Below are positions 1-7,499 of a DNA stretch of 16,669 bases, piece by piece. Made by a program: the position numbers and the translations under genes. The number at the start of each line of letters is the position of its first letter. Positions within the stretch are counted from its first letter, which is position 1. Under the pieces are notes generated by a model. That model was not told where the DNA came from. It saw only the letters and a program-made list of their open reading frames with translations, and did no database searches. Origin of the DNA: Legionella_A sp049239925 (GTDB lineage Bacteria > Pseudomonadota > Gammaproteobacteria > Legionellales > Legionellaceae); the NCBI GenBank assembly GCA_049239925.1, contig JBMLTO010000025.1:1-16669 (forward strand). The letters run 5' to 3'.

Positions 1-94
1 ATTAAAAGAAAAATCATGTTACTATATGACTTAGATGAAATCAGGACCTTAGCCTAGAGACCTTCATCATGATTAAAAAAAGTGAAGATCCTAC

Positions 95-147
95 AGGCCA
101 AGGCCCAACCTACAACTGATTGATTAAATTTTAATGCGACAGCCGTG
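95..147 (+). repeat. Dispersed repeat, left copy of an inverted pair
   Basis: This 53-base stretch matches the reverse complement of 16617-16669 at 51 of 53 positions; the two differences lie about 23 and 42 bases in. Its outer end carries GGCC-AA-GGCC and a GGCCCAACCTAC motif, and its inner end runs through an AT-rich middle to CGACAGCCGTG. Outside 147 the two copies diverge at once, so that edge looks like a true boundary. The other edge cannot be judged because the right copy is cut by the window end. The copy lies 88 bp upstream of the fpr-like gene and holds no ORF. It is probably a dispersed non-coding (REP- or MITE-like) repeat; the family is not recognised. Confidence 0.85.
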
Positions 148-180
148 GCAGCAGAAGAAAATAAAAACATCAGCAAAGTA

Positions 181-209
181 TTCAAACCCTATATTTTCCA
201 CTATATTAC
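181..209 (+). promoter_or_regulatory. Possible sigma70 promoter for the fpr-fba pair
   Basis: TTCAAA (181-186), a 17-base spacer and TATTAC (204-209) each match four of six consensus bases. They lie about 25 bp before the fpr start, downstream of the repeat copy. The surrounding DNA is very AT-rich, so chance matches are likely. Confidence 0.3.
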
Positions 210-235
210 AGTTTTCTATTCATTAAATCTTAATT

Positions 236-967
236 ATGCAAGTAACGACTATTCCTGTTATTTTAAAAGATCACTACATGCTTAGCCCGAGCGTAAAACA
301 TTTTGTGTTTCACGCACTACAAGAACCAGCGTTTGACTATATTGCGGGTCAATTTATTACCGTTCATTTTGAGCATCAGGGTAAAGCTTTGAAACGTAGT
401 TATAGCATTGCTAACCCGCCGAAACACAACAATCATATTGAGTTTGCTGCAGGCCGTGTAGAAAATGGCCCCGGAACAGAATTTCTTTTTAATTTAAATA
501 TAGGCGATATCGTTAATGTTTCTGGACCTTATGGACGCCTTATACTGAAAAATGAACCGCCTAAGCGCTATATTCTAGTTGCAACAAGCACAGGGATAAC
601 GCCTTATCGAGCCATGATTCCTCAGTTAAAGCATTTAGTTGAGCTATACCCAGAAGTAAGAATAATTATTATGCAAGGTGTACGCACCAGAGAAGATATA
701 TTATACAATGAAGAGTTTTCCACCTTAGCATCGCTATTTCCTCGTATCCAATTTCGTGCCCACCTCAGTCGATATACCAAAGGACTTCAAGAATTTGAAC
801 ATACAGGTTATGTGCAACATGCGTTTGATGAGCTGGAATTAAACCCAACCGAAGATATTATTTATTTATGTGGAAACCCTAGCATGGTCGATGCCTCATT
901 TGAATTATTAAAAGAAAAAGGCTTTGAAGCACAACAAATAGTTCGAGAAAAGTATCTTTCGCGCTAA
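236..967 (+). CDS. fpr: Ferredoxin/flavodoxin-NADP+ reductase-like FAD oxidoreductase
   Basis: This 243-residue protein belongs to the ferredoxin-NADP+ reductase superfamily, which moves electrons between NAD(P)H and a ferredoxin, flavodoxin or other acceptor through FAD. The N-terminal FAD barrel (about residues 5-100) has the flavin signature RSYSIAN at 54-60. The C-terminal nucleotide-binding half has STGITP at 118-123, GVRTREDILY at 148-157 and the CGNP motif at 212-215. The length fits bacterial Fpr (about 248 in E. coli), but the C-terminus ends in VREKYLSR rather than the aromatic tail of E. coli Fpr. The cofactor-binding and redox partner are therefore inferred only at family level. 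No clear Shine-Dalgarno sequence precedes the ATG. It lies 45 bp upstream of the aldolase on the same strand and may be co-transcribed. Confidence 0.8.
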   Translation: MQVTTIPVILKDHYMLSPSVKHFVFHALQEPAFDYIAGQFITVHFEHQGKALKRSYSIANPPKHNNHIEFAAGRVENGPGTEFLFNLNIGDIVNVSGPYGRLILKNEPPKRYILVATSTGITPYRAMIPQLKHLVELYPEVRIIIMQGVRTREDILYNEEFSTLASLFPRIQFRAHLSRYTKGLQEFEHTGYVQHAFDELELNPTEDIIYLCGNPSMVDASFELLKEKGFEAQQIVREKYLSR

Positions 968-1012
968 AAAAATTAACGACCAAGCTATATCAATCAATTT
1001 ACAGGAGAACTA

Positions 1013-2026
1013 ATGATGTATTTCGACGAATTAGAAACAACCATGGATCACTTGCTGCAGGATGGCAAAGGAATTTTAGCGGCTGATGAGAGCAATGCCA
1101 CTATTGGTAAGCGCTTTGCTAGCATTGGAATCGAGAATAACGAAAAAAACAGGCGAGATTATCGTTTATTGCTAGCCACTACAGAGCACCTAGAGAACTA
1201 TATCAATGGTGTCATTTTATTTGAAGAAACCTTTGAAAATAAGGATGATAATGGTAGACCTGTCGCACAACTATTTGCTGATAAAGGAATAACTCCAGGC
1301 ATTAAAGTAGATAAGGGTTTAATCAACTTAGCCAATACCGACGGAGAAAAAATAACACAAGGACTAGATGGTCTCACTGAACGCCTACTGCATTACAAAG
1401 CAAAGGGAGCTAAATTTGCAAAATGGCGTAATGTCTATTCCATTTCTGACTACTCTCCCAGCCTAACTGCAATCAAGGCTGGTGCTGAAACACTGGCACG
1501 TTATGCGGCATGTTGTCAGGCTGAAGGTATTGTTCCTATAGTGGAGCCTGAAGTTCTTATCGATGGTAATCATAGTATTGAACAATGCGCGGAAGCTTCA
1601 GAAATAGTGTTGCATGAGTTATTCAAATCATTGTTTATTCACCAAGTAGAACTTGAGCTGATGATACTAAAACCTAGCATGATTACCTGTGGTAAGGATG
1701 TTCATCCCTTCAGTACCAGTGATGAAATTGCCTCTTTCACACTAGGAGTATTTCGCAACCATGTGCCTGCAGCAGTTCCCAGCATTAATTTTTTATCTGG
1801 TGGTCAATCAGCACAACAAGCAACCGAACATTTGAATGCTCTGAATTCAGCAGGTTACCAACCATGGGCTTTAAGTTTTTCGTATGGCCGTGCCCTACAA
1901 GAAGATTGCTTGGCAATATGGAAAGGACAATCAGACCATGTTAAACAAGCCCAGCAAGCGCTACTGCATCGAGCCAAATTAAATAGTCTAGCCTGCTTTG
2001 GCGAATACGCTATAAATATGGAATAA
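1013..2026 (+). CDS. Class I fructose-bisphosphate aldolase
   Basis: It cleaves fructose 1,6-bisphosphate to dihydroxyacetone phosphate and glyceraldehyde 3-phosphate in glycolysis, and runs the reverse in gluconeogenesis, by a Schiff-base mechanism without metal. The 337-residue chain is collinear with the animal-type class I family. GILAADES is at 20-27, KFAKWRNVY at 134-142, IVPIVEPE at 173-180 with the acidic catalytic pair, and LKPSM around Lys220, the expected Schiff-base lysine. Two ATGs stand in tandem (1013 and 1016); an AGGAG at 1003-1007 serves either, with 5 or 8 bases of spacing. A strong hairpin follows the stop codon. Its upstream neighbour is the FAD reductase; no functional link is evident beyond shared orientation. 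Confidence 0.95.
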   Translation: MMYFDELETTMDHLLQDGKGILAADESNATIGKRFASIGIENNEKNRRDYRLLLATTEHLENYINGVILFEETFENKDDNGRPVAQLFADKGITPGIKVDKGLINLANTDGEKITQGLDGLTERLLHYKAKGAKFAKWRNVYSISDYSPSLTAIKAGAETLARYAACCQAEGIVPIVEPEVLIDGNHSIEQCAEASEIVLHELFKSLFIHQVELELMILKPSMITCGKDVHPFSTSDEIASFTLGVFRNHVPAAVPSINFLSGGQSAQQATEHLNALNSAGYQPWALSFSYGRALQEDCLAIWKGQSDHVKQAQQALLHRAKLNSLACFGEYAINME

Positions 2027-2036
2027 CTATTAGCAA

Positions 2037-2070
2037 GATTCCCCATCCGGCAACTGCCCGATGGGGAATC
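2037..2070. terminator. Bidirectional hairpin between fba and the convergent nuclease gene
   Basis: GATTCCCCATC at 2037-2047 pairs perfectly with GATGGGGAATC at 2060-2070, around a GC-rich apex that adds further pairs. It begins 10 bp after the aldolase stop codon and ends 25 bp before the end of the opposing gene. No long T run follows on either strand, so termination is inferred from the stem and its position between convergent genes. Confidence 0.7.
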
Positions 2071-2095
2071 CTAGAACGAATGGATCCAGCAGAGA

Positions 2096-2863
2096 CTATA
2101 CTAGTGAAAATTTTGCGTACAGAGGTATATGATCGGACAATAATCGCCAAGGCATACCTTGCAAACACTGAACTTCATGCACATGCATCCCACGAAAATA
2201 AACTCTATCCACACATAAAGAAGGCCTAATCGCTGGAAACGAACGAGCATGGTGTCCTTCAACTGAAAAAAATGCTTCACTAATGCCTAACTCATTCAAT
2301 AATGGTTTGGAAAGATCTAGTCGCCAATCATTAAAATCACCAGCCATTATTAATGGTTCATTCATTGGAACAACATCGTTAATCCGCATCATTAAAGTTT
2401 TCAATTGTTCAGCTCGTTCAGCCTTGAATAAACCTAAATGAACACATAATAAATGGATTTTTATTTTTTTATCGTCATCAAGGAATAATTGACAATGTAA
2501 AATACCTCGTGATGCTCGGTTAAGATTAGAAAGATTAATATTTTCAAAGCATTCAAAAGGATACTTGCTGAGTATGGCATTACCATGATGACCTGAATGA
2601 TAGATAGCATTTTTGGCATAAATATAGTGAGGCCATATCTTTTCGGCAAGATATTCAAACTGCGGCGTAGCAGGCCAACTGTCTATTTTTTTTTCACGAC
2701 GCCTATGCTCACCTTGAACTTCCTGCAAAAAAACAAAATCGGGATTTAGTGTAGCAACCGCTGTTTTCATTTCAGGCAATAAAAATCTTCTCGTGCCTAA
2801 ACCAAATCCCTTGTGAATATTGTAAGTAATCAGTGATATCATTGGTTCTGTCTTGTGCAGCAT
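2096..2863 (-). CDS. Endonuclease/exonuclease/phosphatase family protein (YbhP-like)
   Basis: This metal-dependent phosphoesterase fold also occurs in DNase I, exonuclease III and lipid or nucleotide phosphatases. All core motifs of the family are visible in the 255 residues: TYNIH with Asn15, LQEV with Glu48, GNAILS at 94-99, the VH of VHLG at 141-142, GDFND at 175-179 (Asp176, Asn178), Asp219 in VDRVYF, and the terminal SDH at 243-245. An active hydrolase is therefore likely. The substrate cannot be told: it could be nucleic acid, a phosphoinositide or another phosphodiester. No signal peptide is seen, so it is presumably cytoplasmic. Translation may begin at the first Met or at Met8 (MISLITYNIH), which fits the family start better; neither has a strong ribosome-binding site. 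Confidence 0.8.
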   Translation of the reverse strand: MLHKTEPMISLITYNIHKGFGLGTRRFLLPEMKTAVATLNPDFVFLQEVQGEHRRREKKIDSWPATPQFEYLAEKIWPHYIYAKNAIYHSGHHGNAILSKYPFECFENINLSNLNRASRGILHCQLFLDDDKKIKIHLLCVHLGLFKAERAEQLKTLMMRINDVVPMNEPLIMAGDFNDWRLDLSKPLLNELGISEAFFSVEGHHARSFPAIRPSLCVDRVYFRGMHVHEVQCLQGMPWRLLSDHIPLYAKFSLV

Positions 2864-3079
2864 TTACCATTATCCATTTGCTATGACGTTAACAAAAAAC
2901 AGTTTATGACCATTAATACTAAACTATCTACGCCTAATCGATTGCTATCTACTATTAATCATAGCTAATTAAACTAGAACTTATGGTACTTGATCCCCTA
3001 ATTGCAATACCTATTTACCTTAACGTTAGTTTTTTTCGTCAATCAATACATATAATTTTTCATTCTAAACAACAGATAC

Positions 3080-3108
3080 CCCTGCCTTTTCCAGGTGAAA
3101 AGGCAGGG
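3080..3108 (-). terminator. Terminator of the M4 metalloprotease gene
   Basis: A perfect 12-bp inverted repeat, CCCTGCCTTTTC (3080-3091) and GAAAAGGCAGGG (3097-3108), has a five-base loop. It begins 7 bp beyond the protease stop codon. In the direction of transcription a moderately T-rich stretch follows. Stem length and position make this a convincing intrinsic terminator. Confidence 0.8.
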
Positions 3109-3115
3109 ATTAATT

Positions 3116-4735
3116 CTAATCACAAGCATGATGATTGATCGCTACGTCGTCCAAAACTTGTTTTAGATCATCGATATTATAGCCAAGGTCAGATGTTGCA
3201 TTTAATAGGCCGCACGCACCATCAACAAAAGTTGCATAGGGCGTCCAATAATCCATATTGGCTTTTACCATAACATTAAAAGCCCGGTGCGTGTCCCATC
3301 CTTTTCGGGTTGCTAACAAGTAAAAAAGGCGATTATAAACACCACTGGAGTAATGAACATCCATTCCATCTTTATATTGATCCGCATAATCGAGAGAACG
3401 TCCATCTCGGCTAGGTTTGTCCATATAACGTAACGCATGATCACCACTGGTTTTTTTCATAATATCAGCACCAATACTCCATGTATTGTTTTTTTGATCA
3501 AAAAACTCTGCTGCTTGCGCAGTCATATCAGAGAAAGATTCATTCATTCCTCCTGCTTGACCGAAATAAATCAGATTCGAATGCTGTTGGGTAAAGCCGT
3601 GACTAATTTCATGTGCAGCCACACCTAACGATACCAAAGGATACATTTTAGATGCACCATCACCAAACGTCATTTGCTTGCCATCCCAAAAAGCATTTTC
3701 AACGCTACGACCATAATGTACCCGCATAATCAGCTGCAAGGGCTTATTACCTGCTACGAGGGGTGGTATACCATACCATTCATTAAACATTTGAGTAATA
3801 ATATAACCAGCATATAAAGCATCATTGCTGGGAGAGTAAGCTCCATTTTCAGGATCATAACCATCATTTTGGTAACCAGTCCAATAACGGCCTGAATGTT
3901 CATTATCTTCAGTGCAATTAAACCTCATTACACTATTTAAATGTTGAAACCGTCCAGCCATATCAACAATTTTGACCTGATTATTTTCCATCCGACAAAT
4001 GCCTGTATCGCTATCATGCAGTATATCAAGGAACGGCTTATCTTTACCGTAATGATATTTTTTAGTACGGATATTGCCACCAAAACCCTGCCCTTTAACT
4101 GCGTGACGAATCAATTTAACATCATTCCATTTAACGAATACATTGAAAGTGTTAGCATCGATAATGGCGGTCGGCCTTTGTGGAATCTGACCGTCTTGTT
4201 GAACAAAGACACTAACTTGGTAAGCCCAAAAGGCACGATTAAACTTATCAATATAAATCATCGGTGTAACTGTTTCTTCACTAAGGTTTGCATGACTATA
4301 CTGACTAGAAAATTCCTTTAATGCACGAGAACCATTGCTTACAAAATTAGCAGCAGGCTTCCCCAGCTCAGTATCCAAGCCAATAAAAACAAGACCATTC
4401 ATTGTTTTTGTTAATCGTGAAGATAACAATAAGGAGGGGCTATCTTCACTATGAACCATTGCATAACCCTGAAAAACAGGAAAATCACCATAATATTGCT
4501 GCAAACCAATATGATATCTTTGCTGGCTATCCCGATGCGATTTTTCAAATTTTAAACGATTGCCAGACATAATCGTGTTAGTAAAAACGCCTGGTAAATG
4601 TAAAGAAAAATTACGCTCTAGCTGCTCCCAAGAACTGTTCTGTAATGATATAACTTGAGCAGCTGAACAAGGGGGGGTAGAAATGATTAGTAAACAACTG
4701 ACAATCGATGATTGACAATATCGACGATATTTCAT
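3116..4735 (-). CDS. Secreted M4 (thermolysin-family) zinc metalloprotease, ProA/Msp-like
   Basis: This 539-residue precursor has a basic N-terminus, a hydrophobic stretch at about 11-20 and a likely signal-peptidase site near residues 23-26 (CSAAQ). A fungalysin/thermolysin-type propeptide follows to about residue 210. The M4 catalytic domain has the zinc motif HEISH at 375-379, the third ligand Glu399 in GGMNESFSD, and the catalytic His461 in DVHYSSGVYN. All residues needed for activity are present. The family is exported by Sec and, in Legionella, across the outer membrane by type II secretion, giving a broad extracellular protease; that route is inferred here. An AAGGAG lies 7 bases before the ATG. 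Size and motifs resemble Legionella ProA (about 543 residues), but paralogues exist and I do not assign the symbol. A run of seven C falls in the signal-peptide codons. Confidence 0.93.
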   Translation of the reverse strand: MKYRRYCQSSIVSCLLIISTPPCSAAQVISLQNSSWEQLERNFSLHLPGVFTNTIMSGNRLKFEKSHRDSQQRYHIGLQQYYGDFPVFQGYAMVHSEDSPSLLLSSRLTKTMNGLVFIGLDTELGKPAANFVSNGSRALKEFSSQYSHANLSEETVTPMIYIDKFNRAFWAYQVSVFVQQDGQIPQRPTAIIDANTFNVFVKWNDVKLIRHAVKGQGFGGNIRTKKYHYGKDKPFLDILHDSDTGICRMENNQVKIVDMAGRFQHLNSVMRFNCTEDNEHSGRYWTGYQNDGYDPENGAYSPSNDALYAGYIITQMFNEWYGIPPLVAGNKPLQLIMRVHYGRSVENAFWDGKQMTFGDGASKMYPLVSLGVAAHEISHGFTQQHSNLIYFGQAGGMNESFSDMTAQAAEFFDQKNNTWSIGADIMKKTSGDHALRYMDKPSRDGRSLDYADQYKDGMDVHYSSGVYNRLFYLLATRKGWDTHRAFNVMVKANMDYWTPYATFVDGACGLLNATSDLGYNIDDLKQVLDDVAINHHACD

Positions 4736-4750
4736 GGTTGGACTCCTTGC

Positions 4751-5026
4751 CTACAACGTTATGCATCTACCTTCCAAGGTGATAACGATTGTCGGTGTAT
4801 TGCTTATTTTTTGCTTCGTAGTATTCAAATAACAACAATTGAATAAAACACGTATCCACTGAAGCCAATACCTAGTCCATTGAAAACCAATGGTGATAGG
4901 CAAAATGACAACGAAGCAACGCCATTGAAAAGAAAGAAAATGCATAAGAATTAGCATTCCACAGGGAGGAGCGCGAAAATGATGGACTTGATTCTCGTTT
5001 ACCCAGTAAAAGTATGCACCTTCCAT
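4751..5026 (-). CDS. Doubtful hypothetical ORF upstream of the protease
   Basis: This 91-codon reading frame ends 15 bp before the protease start and points the same way, so an operon arrangement is conceivable. An AAAGG lies about nine bases before its ATG. The predicted product is unusually rich in Trp, Cys and His for this genome, with a hydrophobic middle (about residues 24-65), and resembles no family I know. The same stretch must also carry the protease promoter. It is more likely a chance open frame than a gene. Confidence 0.15.
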   Translation of the reverse strand: MEGAYFYWVNENQVHHFRAPPCGMLILMHFLSFQWRCFVVILPITIGFQWTRYWLQWIRVLFNCCYLNTTKQKISNTPTIVITLEGRCITL

Positions 5027-5092
5027 GCACTCATACCTTTAATTTCATTCATTAGAAAACCAAAAATCAGCTATAAATGCAAGATATTTTAA
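4979..5092 (+). CDS. Doubtful 37-residue small ORF with a strong ribosome-binding site
   Basis: An ATG at 4979 is preceded by GGGAGGA at 4964-4970 with an ideal eight-base gap, the best Shine-Dalgarno match in this non-coding region. The 37 codons encode a hydrophobic N-terminal part (MMDLILVYPV onward) and a Lys-rich C-terminal tail ending SYKCKIF, the general shape of a small membrane peptide. It overlaps the start of the minus-strand 91-codon frame. No family is recognised, and a chance match to the ribosome-binding consensus is quite possible. Confidence 0.2.
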   Translation: MMDLILVYPVKVCTFHALIPLISFIRKPKISYKCKIF

Positions 5093-5158
5093 AAAAAAAC
5101 TACTCGCCAGATATGAACTAGATGAGGTGAACGTGAAGTAAACATGTAGGTATCGTGC

Positions 5159-5176
5159 AGATATCCTCGGATATCT
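5159..5176. promoter_or_regulatory. Perfect palindrome upstream of aroQ, possible operator
   Basis: AGATATCC and GGATATCT form a perfect eight-base inverted repeat separated by two bases, centred about 66 bp before the aroQ start. An AT-rich TATAAAT (5187-5193), a candidate -10 element, lies just downstream. The site would then overlap the expected -35 region, as a repressor or activator site might. No regulator is known to me for this motif. Confidence 0.35.
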
Positions 5177-5232
5177 AGACAATTTCTATAAATTAGGGCA
5201 GAATTCCATAAAATCAACTTAACTTTGGTCAA

Positions 5233-5676
5233 ATGAGAAAAATAGCTGTCCTCCATGGACCAAATCTTAATATGCTAGGTTGTCGTGAACCAAATGTTTA
5301 CGGACAGCAATCCCTTGAGCAGCTTAATCAGACCTTACAACAGCATGCTCAAGAACAGGGTGTGAATTTGTATGCAAGACAAAGTAATGATGAAGCTGAA
5401 TTGATTCGGTTGATTCATCAAGCTTACGAACAACAAATAGATTTTATTATTATTAACCCAGCTGGATTTACTCACACCAGCATCGCATTGCGTGATGCGC
5501 TGTTGGCTGTAAAGATTCCTTTTATCGAAGTACATATTAGCAATATATACGGACGAGAATCATTTCGTCATCATTCTTATTTTTCCGATATTGCCCAAGG
5601 TGTCATTTGTGGGCTAGGAACCTATGGTTATTTACTAGCCTTACGAGCCATTATTTTTAAATTAAGAGAGTTATAA
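5233..5676 (+). CDS. aroQ: Type II 3-dehydroquinate dehydratase
   Basis: It converts 3-dehydroquinate to 3-dehydroshikimate, the third step of the shikimate pathway to aromatic amino acids. The 147 residues have the normal length and the full type II signature. LHGPNLNMLG is at 7-16, the catalytic Tyr23 in the flexible-loop region VYG, and NPAGFTHTS at 75-83 with Asn75. EVHISNIYGRESFRHHS at 99-115 contains His101 and Arg112. It works as a cytosolic dodecamer in the family. It is the first gene of aroQ-accB-accC-prmA; its stop codon lies 3 bp before accB. No good Shine-Dalgarno precedes the ATG, though the N-terminus matches the family start. This gene order is common in gammaproteobacteria. 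Confidence 0.95.
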   Translation: MRKIAVLHGPNLNMLGCREPNVYGQQSLEQLNQTLQQHAQEQGVNLYARQSNDEAELIRLIHQAYEQQIDFIIINPAGFTHTSIALRDALLAVKIPFIEVHISNIYGRESFRHHSYFSDIAQGVICGLGTYGYLLALRAIIFKLREL

Positions 5677-5679
5677 TCG

Positions 5680-6144
5680 ATGGATATCCGCAAGATTAAA
5701 AAATTAATTGAATTATTAGATGAAACTGGAATTTCAGAAATTGAAATAAAAGAAGGTGAAGAATCCTTACGGTTAAGTCGGCATAGTTACCTTGCTGAAC
5801 CACAGTCCCCACCAACTTACTGTTTCTCGCCTCCAGCAAGCCAAGCGATAACCAGCCCTAGTGACGTCACAAAACCAAACCATGCACCGACAGCCGCAGT
5901 TGAGCAAACCGGCCACCATGTTCGATCCCCGATGGTAGGCACCATGTATACATCCCCCTCACCCGATGCATCACCATTTGTTAGCGTGGGACAGACCGTT
6001 GCAGTAGGCGAAACTCTCTGTATTATTGAAGCCATGAAAATGTTCAATGAAGTTGAAGCTGATCGTGCAGGTATTATATCGGCGATTCATGTAGCGAATG
6101 GCTCACCTGTTGAATATGACCAGCCACTTTTCACCATTGAATAA
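5680..6144 (+). CDS. accB: Biotin carboxyl carrier protein of acetyl-CoA carboxylase
   Basis: This is the biotin-bearing subunit of acetyl-CoA carboxylase, which makes malonyl-CoA for fatty acid synthesis. The 154-residue protein begins with the conserved MDIRKIKKLIELLDETG and an acidic KEGEESLRL strand. A Pro/Ala/Ser-rich linker follows (about 38-78), then the biotinyl domain from about residue 80. The biotin attachment site is Lys120 in EAMKM. The thumb segment of the E. coli biotinyl domain appears as TSPSPDASPF at 91-100. Biotin ligase (BirA) would modify it; that gene is not in this window. It starts 3 bp after aroQ, and the accC start lies 10 bp beyond its stop, so translation is probably coupled. 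Confidence 0.97.
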   Translation: MDIRKIKKLIELLDETGISEIEIKEGEESLRLSRHSYLAEPQSPPTYCFSPPASQAITSPSDVTKPNHAPTAAVEQTGHHVRSPMVGTMYTSPSPDASPFVSVGQTVAVGETLCIIEAMKMFNEVEADRAGIISAIHVANGSPVEYDQPLFTIE

Positions 6145-6154
6145 GGGGCATGCT

Positions 6155-7495
6155 ATGTTCAGTAAACTTGTAATTGCTAATCGTGGTGAAATTGCTTTAA
6201 GGATTTTGCGCGCGTGCAAAGAGCTTGGCATACAAACTGTTGCGGTACACTCTGATGTCGATAAGGACCTACTGCATGTTCGACTTGCAGATGAAACGGT
6301 ATGCATCGGACCAGCTTCCTCCCAAAAAAGCTATTTGAATATACCCGCTATCATTTCTGCTGCAGAAATCACTGATGCGGTGGCAATTCATCCTGGTTAT
6401 GGTTTTCTTGCAGAAAATGCTGATTTCGCTGAAATTGTTGAACAAAGTGGTTTTTGTTTTATTGGTCCACATCCAGATACGATACGCCTGATGGGAGACA
6501 AGGTATCTGCGATTGCAGCAATGAAAAAAGCTGGTGTCCCTTGCGTACCTGGTTCAGATGGCCCGTTGTCTGACGATGATCAACTGAACTTATCCTTGGC
6601 ACGTGACATAGGCTTCCCCGTCATTATAAAAGCAGCAGGTGGCGGCGGGGGTCGAGGCATGCGAGTAGTTCATGCTGAAACAAATTTATTAAATGCGATA
6701 GCACTTACACGTAGCGAAGCAAAAGCTGCATTTAATAATGCTACGGTTTATATGGAAAAATTCCTAGAGAATCCCCGACATATTGAATTCCAAGTACTAG
6801 GCGACGGTAAAGGTAATGCCATTCATTTAGGTGAGCGTGACTGCTCGATGCAACGCCGACACCAAAAAGTAATCGAAGAAGCACCCGCACCAGGAATCAC
6901 AGCCGAGCTACGAGAGCAGATTGGCGAGCGAGTAGTTAGGGCGTGCAAAGAATTAAACTATCGAGGTGCAGGTACCTTTGAGTTTCTTTATCAAGACAAC
7001 TGCTTTTATTTTATTGAAATGAATACCCGTATCCAAGTAGAGCATCCAGTCACTGAAATGATTACAGGTATTGATATTATTAAAGAACAAATTAAAATTG
7101 CAAGTGGGTTGCCATTTACATTGACTCAAAATGATATTCAGATTTCCGGCCATGCATTAGAATGCCGAATAAATGCTGAAGATGCTAAAACATTCATGCC
7201 ATCTCCTGGTACTATTCGCTTGCTTCATCAACCAGGAGGTCCTGGTATTCGTTTTGATTCACATATATACAGTAGTTATGTTGTGCCACCCAATTACGAT
7301 TCAATGATTGGAAAATTAATCAGTTATGGTAAAACACGTGAAGAAGCTTTCTCTCGCATGCGTAACGCCTTAGACGAAATTATTATTGATGGCATCAAAA
7401 CAAATATTGAGTTACACGAACGTATTTTACGTGATAAAGCGTTTATACAAGGAGGAACGAATATCCATTATCTTGAACAATTGCTGAAGGAGTAA
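6155..7495 (+). CDS. accC: Biotin carboxylase subunit of acetyl-CoA carboxylase
   Basis: It carboxylates the biotin on AccB using ATP and bicarbonate. The frame is open from an ATG at 6098 inside accB, but the ATG at 6155 is the real start. AAGGGG lies six bases before it, and numbering from it places the family's key residues exactly as in E. coli AccC: Lys116, Lys159, His209, Lys238, Glu276, Glu288, Asn290, Arg292 and Arg338. The product is 446 residues (E. coli 449). The ATP-grasp glycine loop AAGGGGGRGMR is at 160-170, and EMNTRIQVEHPVTE is at 288-301. It ends 4 bp before the TTG start of prmA. The carboxyltransferase genes accA and accD are not in the window, which is usual. Confidence 0.97.
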   Translation: MFSKLVIANRGEIALRILRACKELGIQTVAVHSDVDKDLLHVRLADETVCIGPASSQKSYLNIPAIISAAEITDAVAIHPGYGFLAENADFAEIVEQSGFCFIGPHPDTIRLMGDKVSAIAAMKKAGVPCVPGSDGPLSDDDQLNLSLARDIGFPVIIKAAGGGGGRGMRVVHAETNLLNAIALTRSEAKAAFNNATVYMEKFLENPRHIEFQVLGDGKGNAIHLGERDCSMQRRHQKVIEEAPAPGITAELREQIGERVVRACKELNYRGAGTFEFLYQDNCFYFIEMNTRIQVEHPVTEMITGIDIIKEQIKIASGLPFTLTQNDIQISGHALECRINAEDAKTFMPSPGTIRLLHQPGGPGIRFDSHIYSSYVVPPNYDSMIGKLISYGKTREEAFSRMRNALDEIIIDGIKTNIELHERILRDKAFIQGGTNIHYLEQLLKE

Positions 7496-7499
7496 CCGA

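Larger units (their letters stand above)
4736..5232. other. Gene-poor region between the protease and aroQ
   Basis: These 497 bases separate the divergent protease and aroQ genes and so should hold the promoters of both. Only weak small-ORF candidates are visible (4751-5026 minus and 4979-5092 plus, listed separately). There are also a small hairpin CCATTG-AAAAC-CAATGG at 4877-4893, an A-rich run near 5091-5099, and the palindrome at 5159-5176. No RNA gene or recognisable gene remnant was found on either strand. Confidence 0.6.

Noticed and set aside
1..57. Open frame from the window edge ending in a TAG at 55, reading like a protein C-terminus (MLLYDLDEIRTLA).
   Set aside because: Only 18 codons are visible, and a stretch that short is often open by chance. 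It could be the tail of a gene to the left, but nothing in the window supports it.
4761..4832. A 23-codon hydrophobic plus-strand frame (MHLPSKVITIVGVLLIFCFV) resembling a small membrane peptide.
   Set aside because: It has no ribosome-binding site and lies in the leader of the divergent protease gene. Hydrophobic short frames are common in AT-rich DNA.
6098..6154. Upstream extension of accC from an ATG inside accB.
   Set aside because: The extra 19 residues match no biotin carboxylase. The ATG at 6155 has a ribosome-binding site and gives family numbering.
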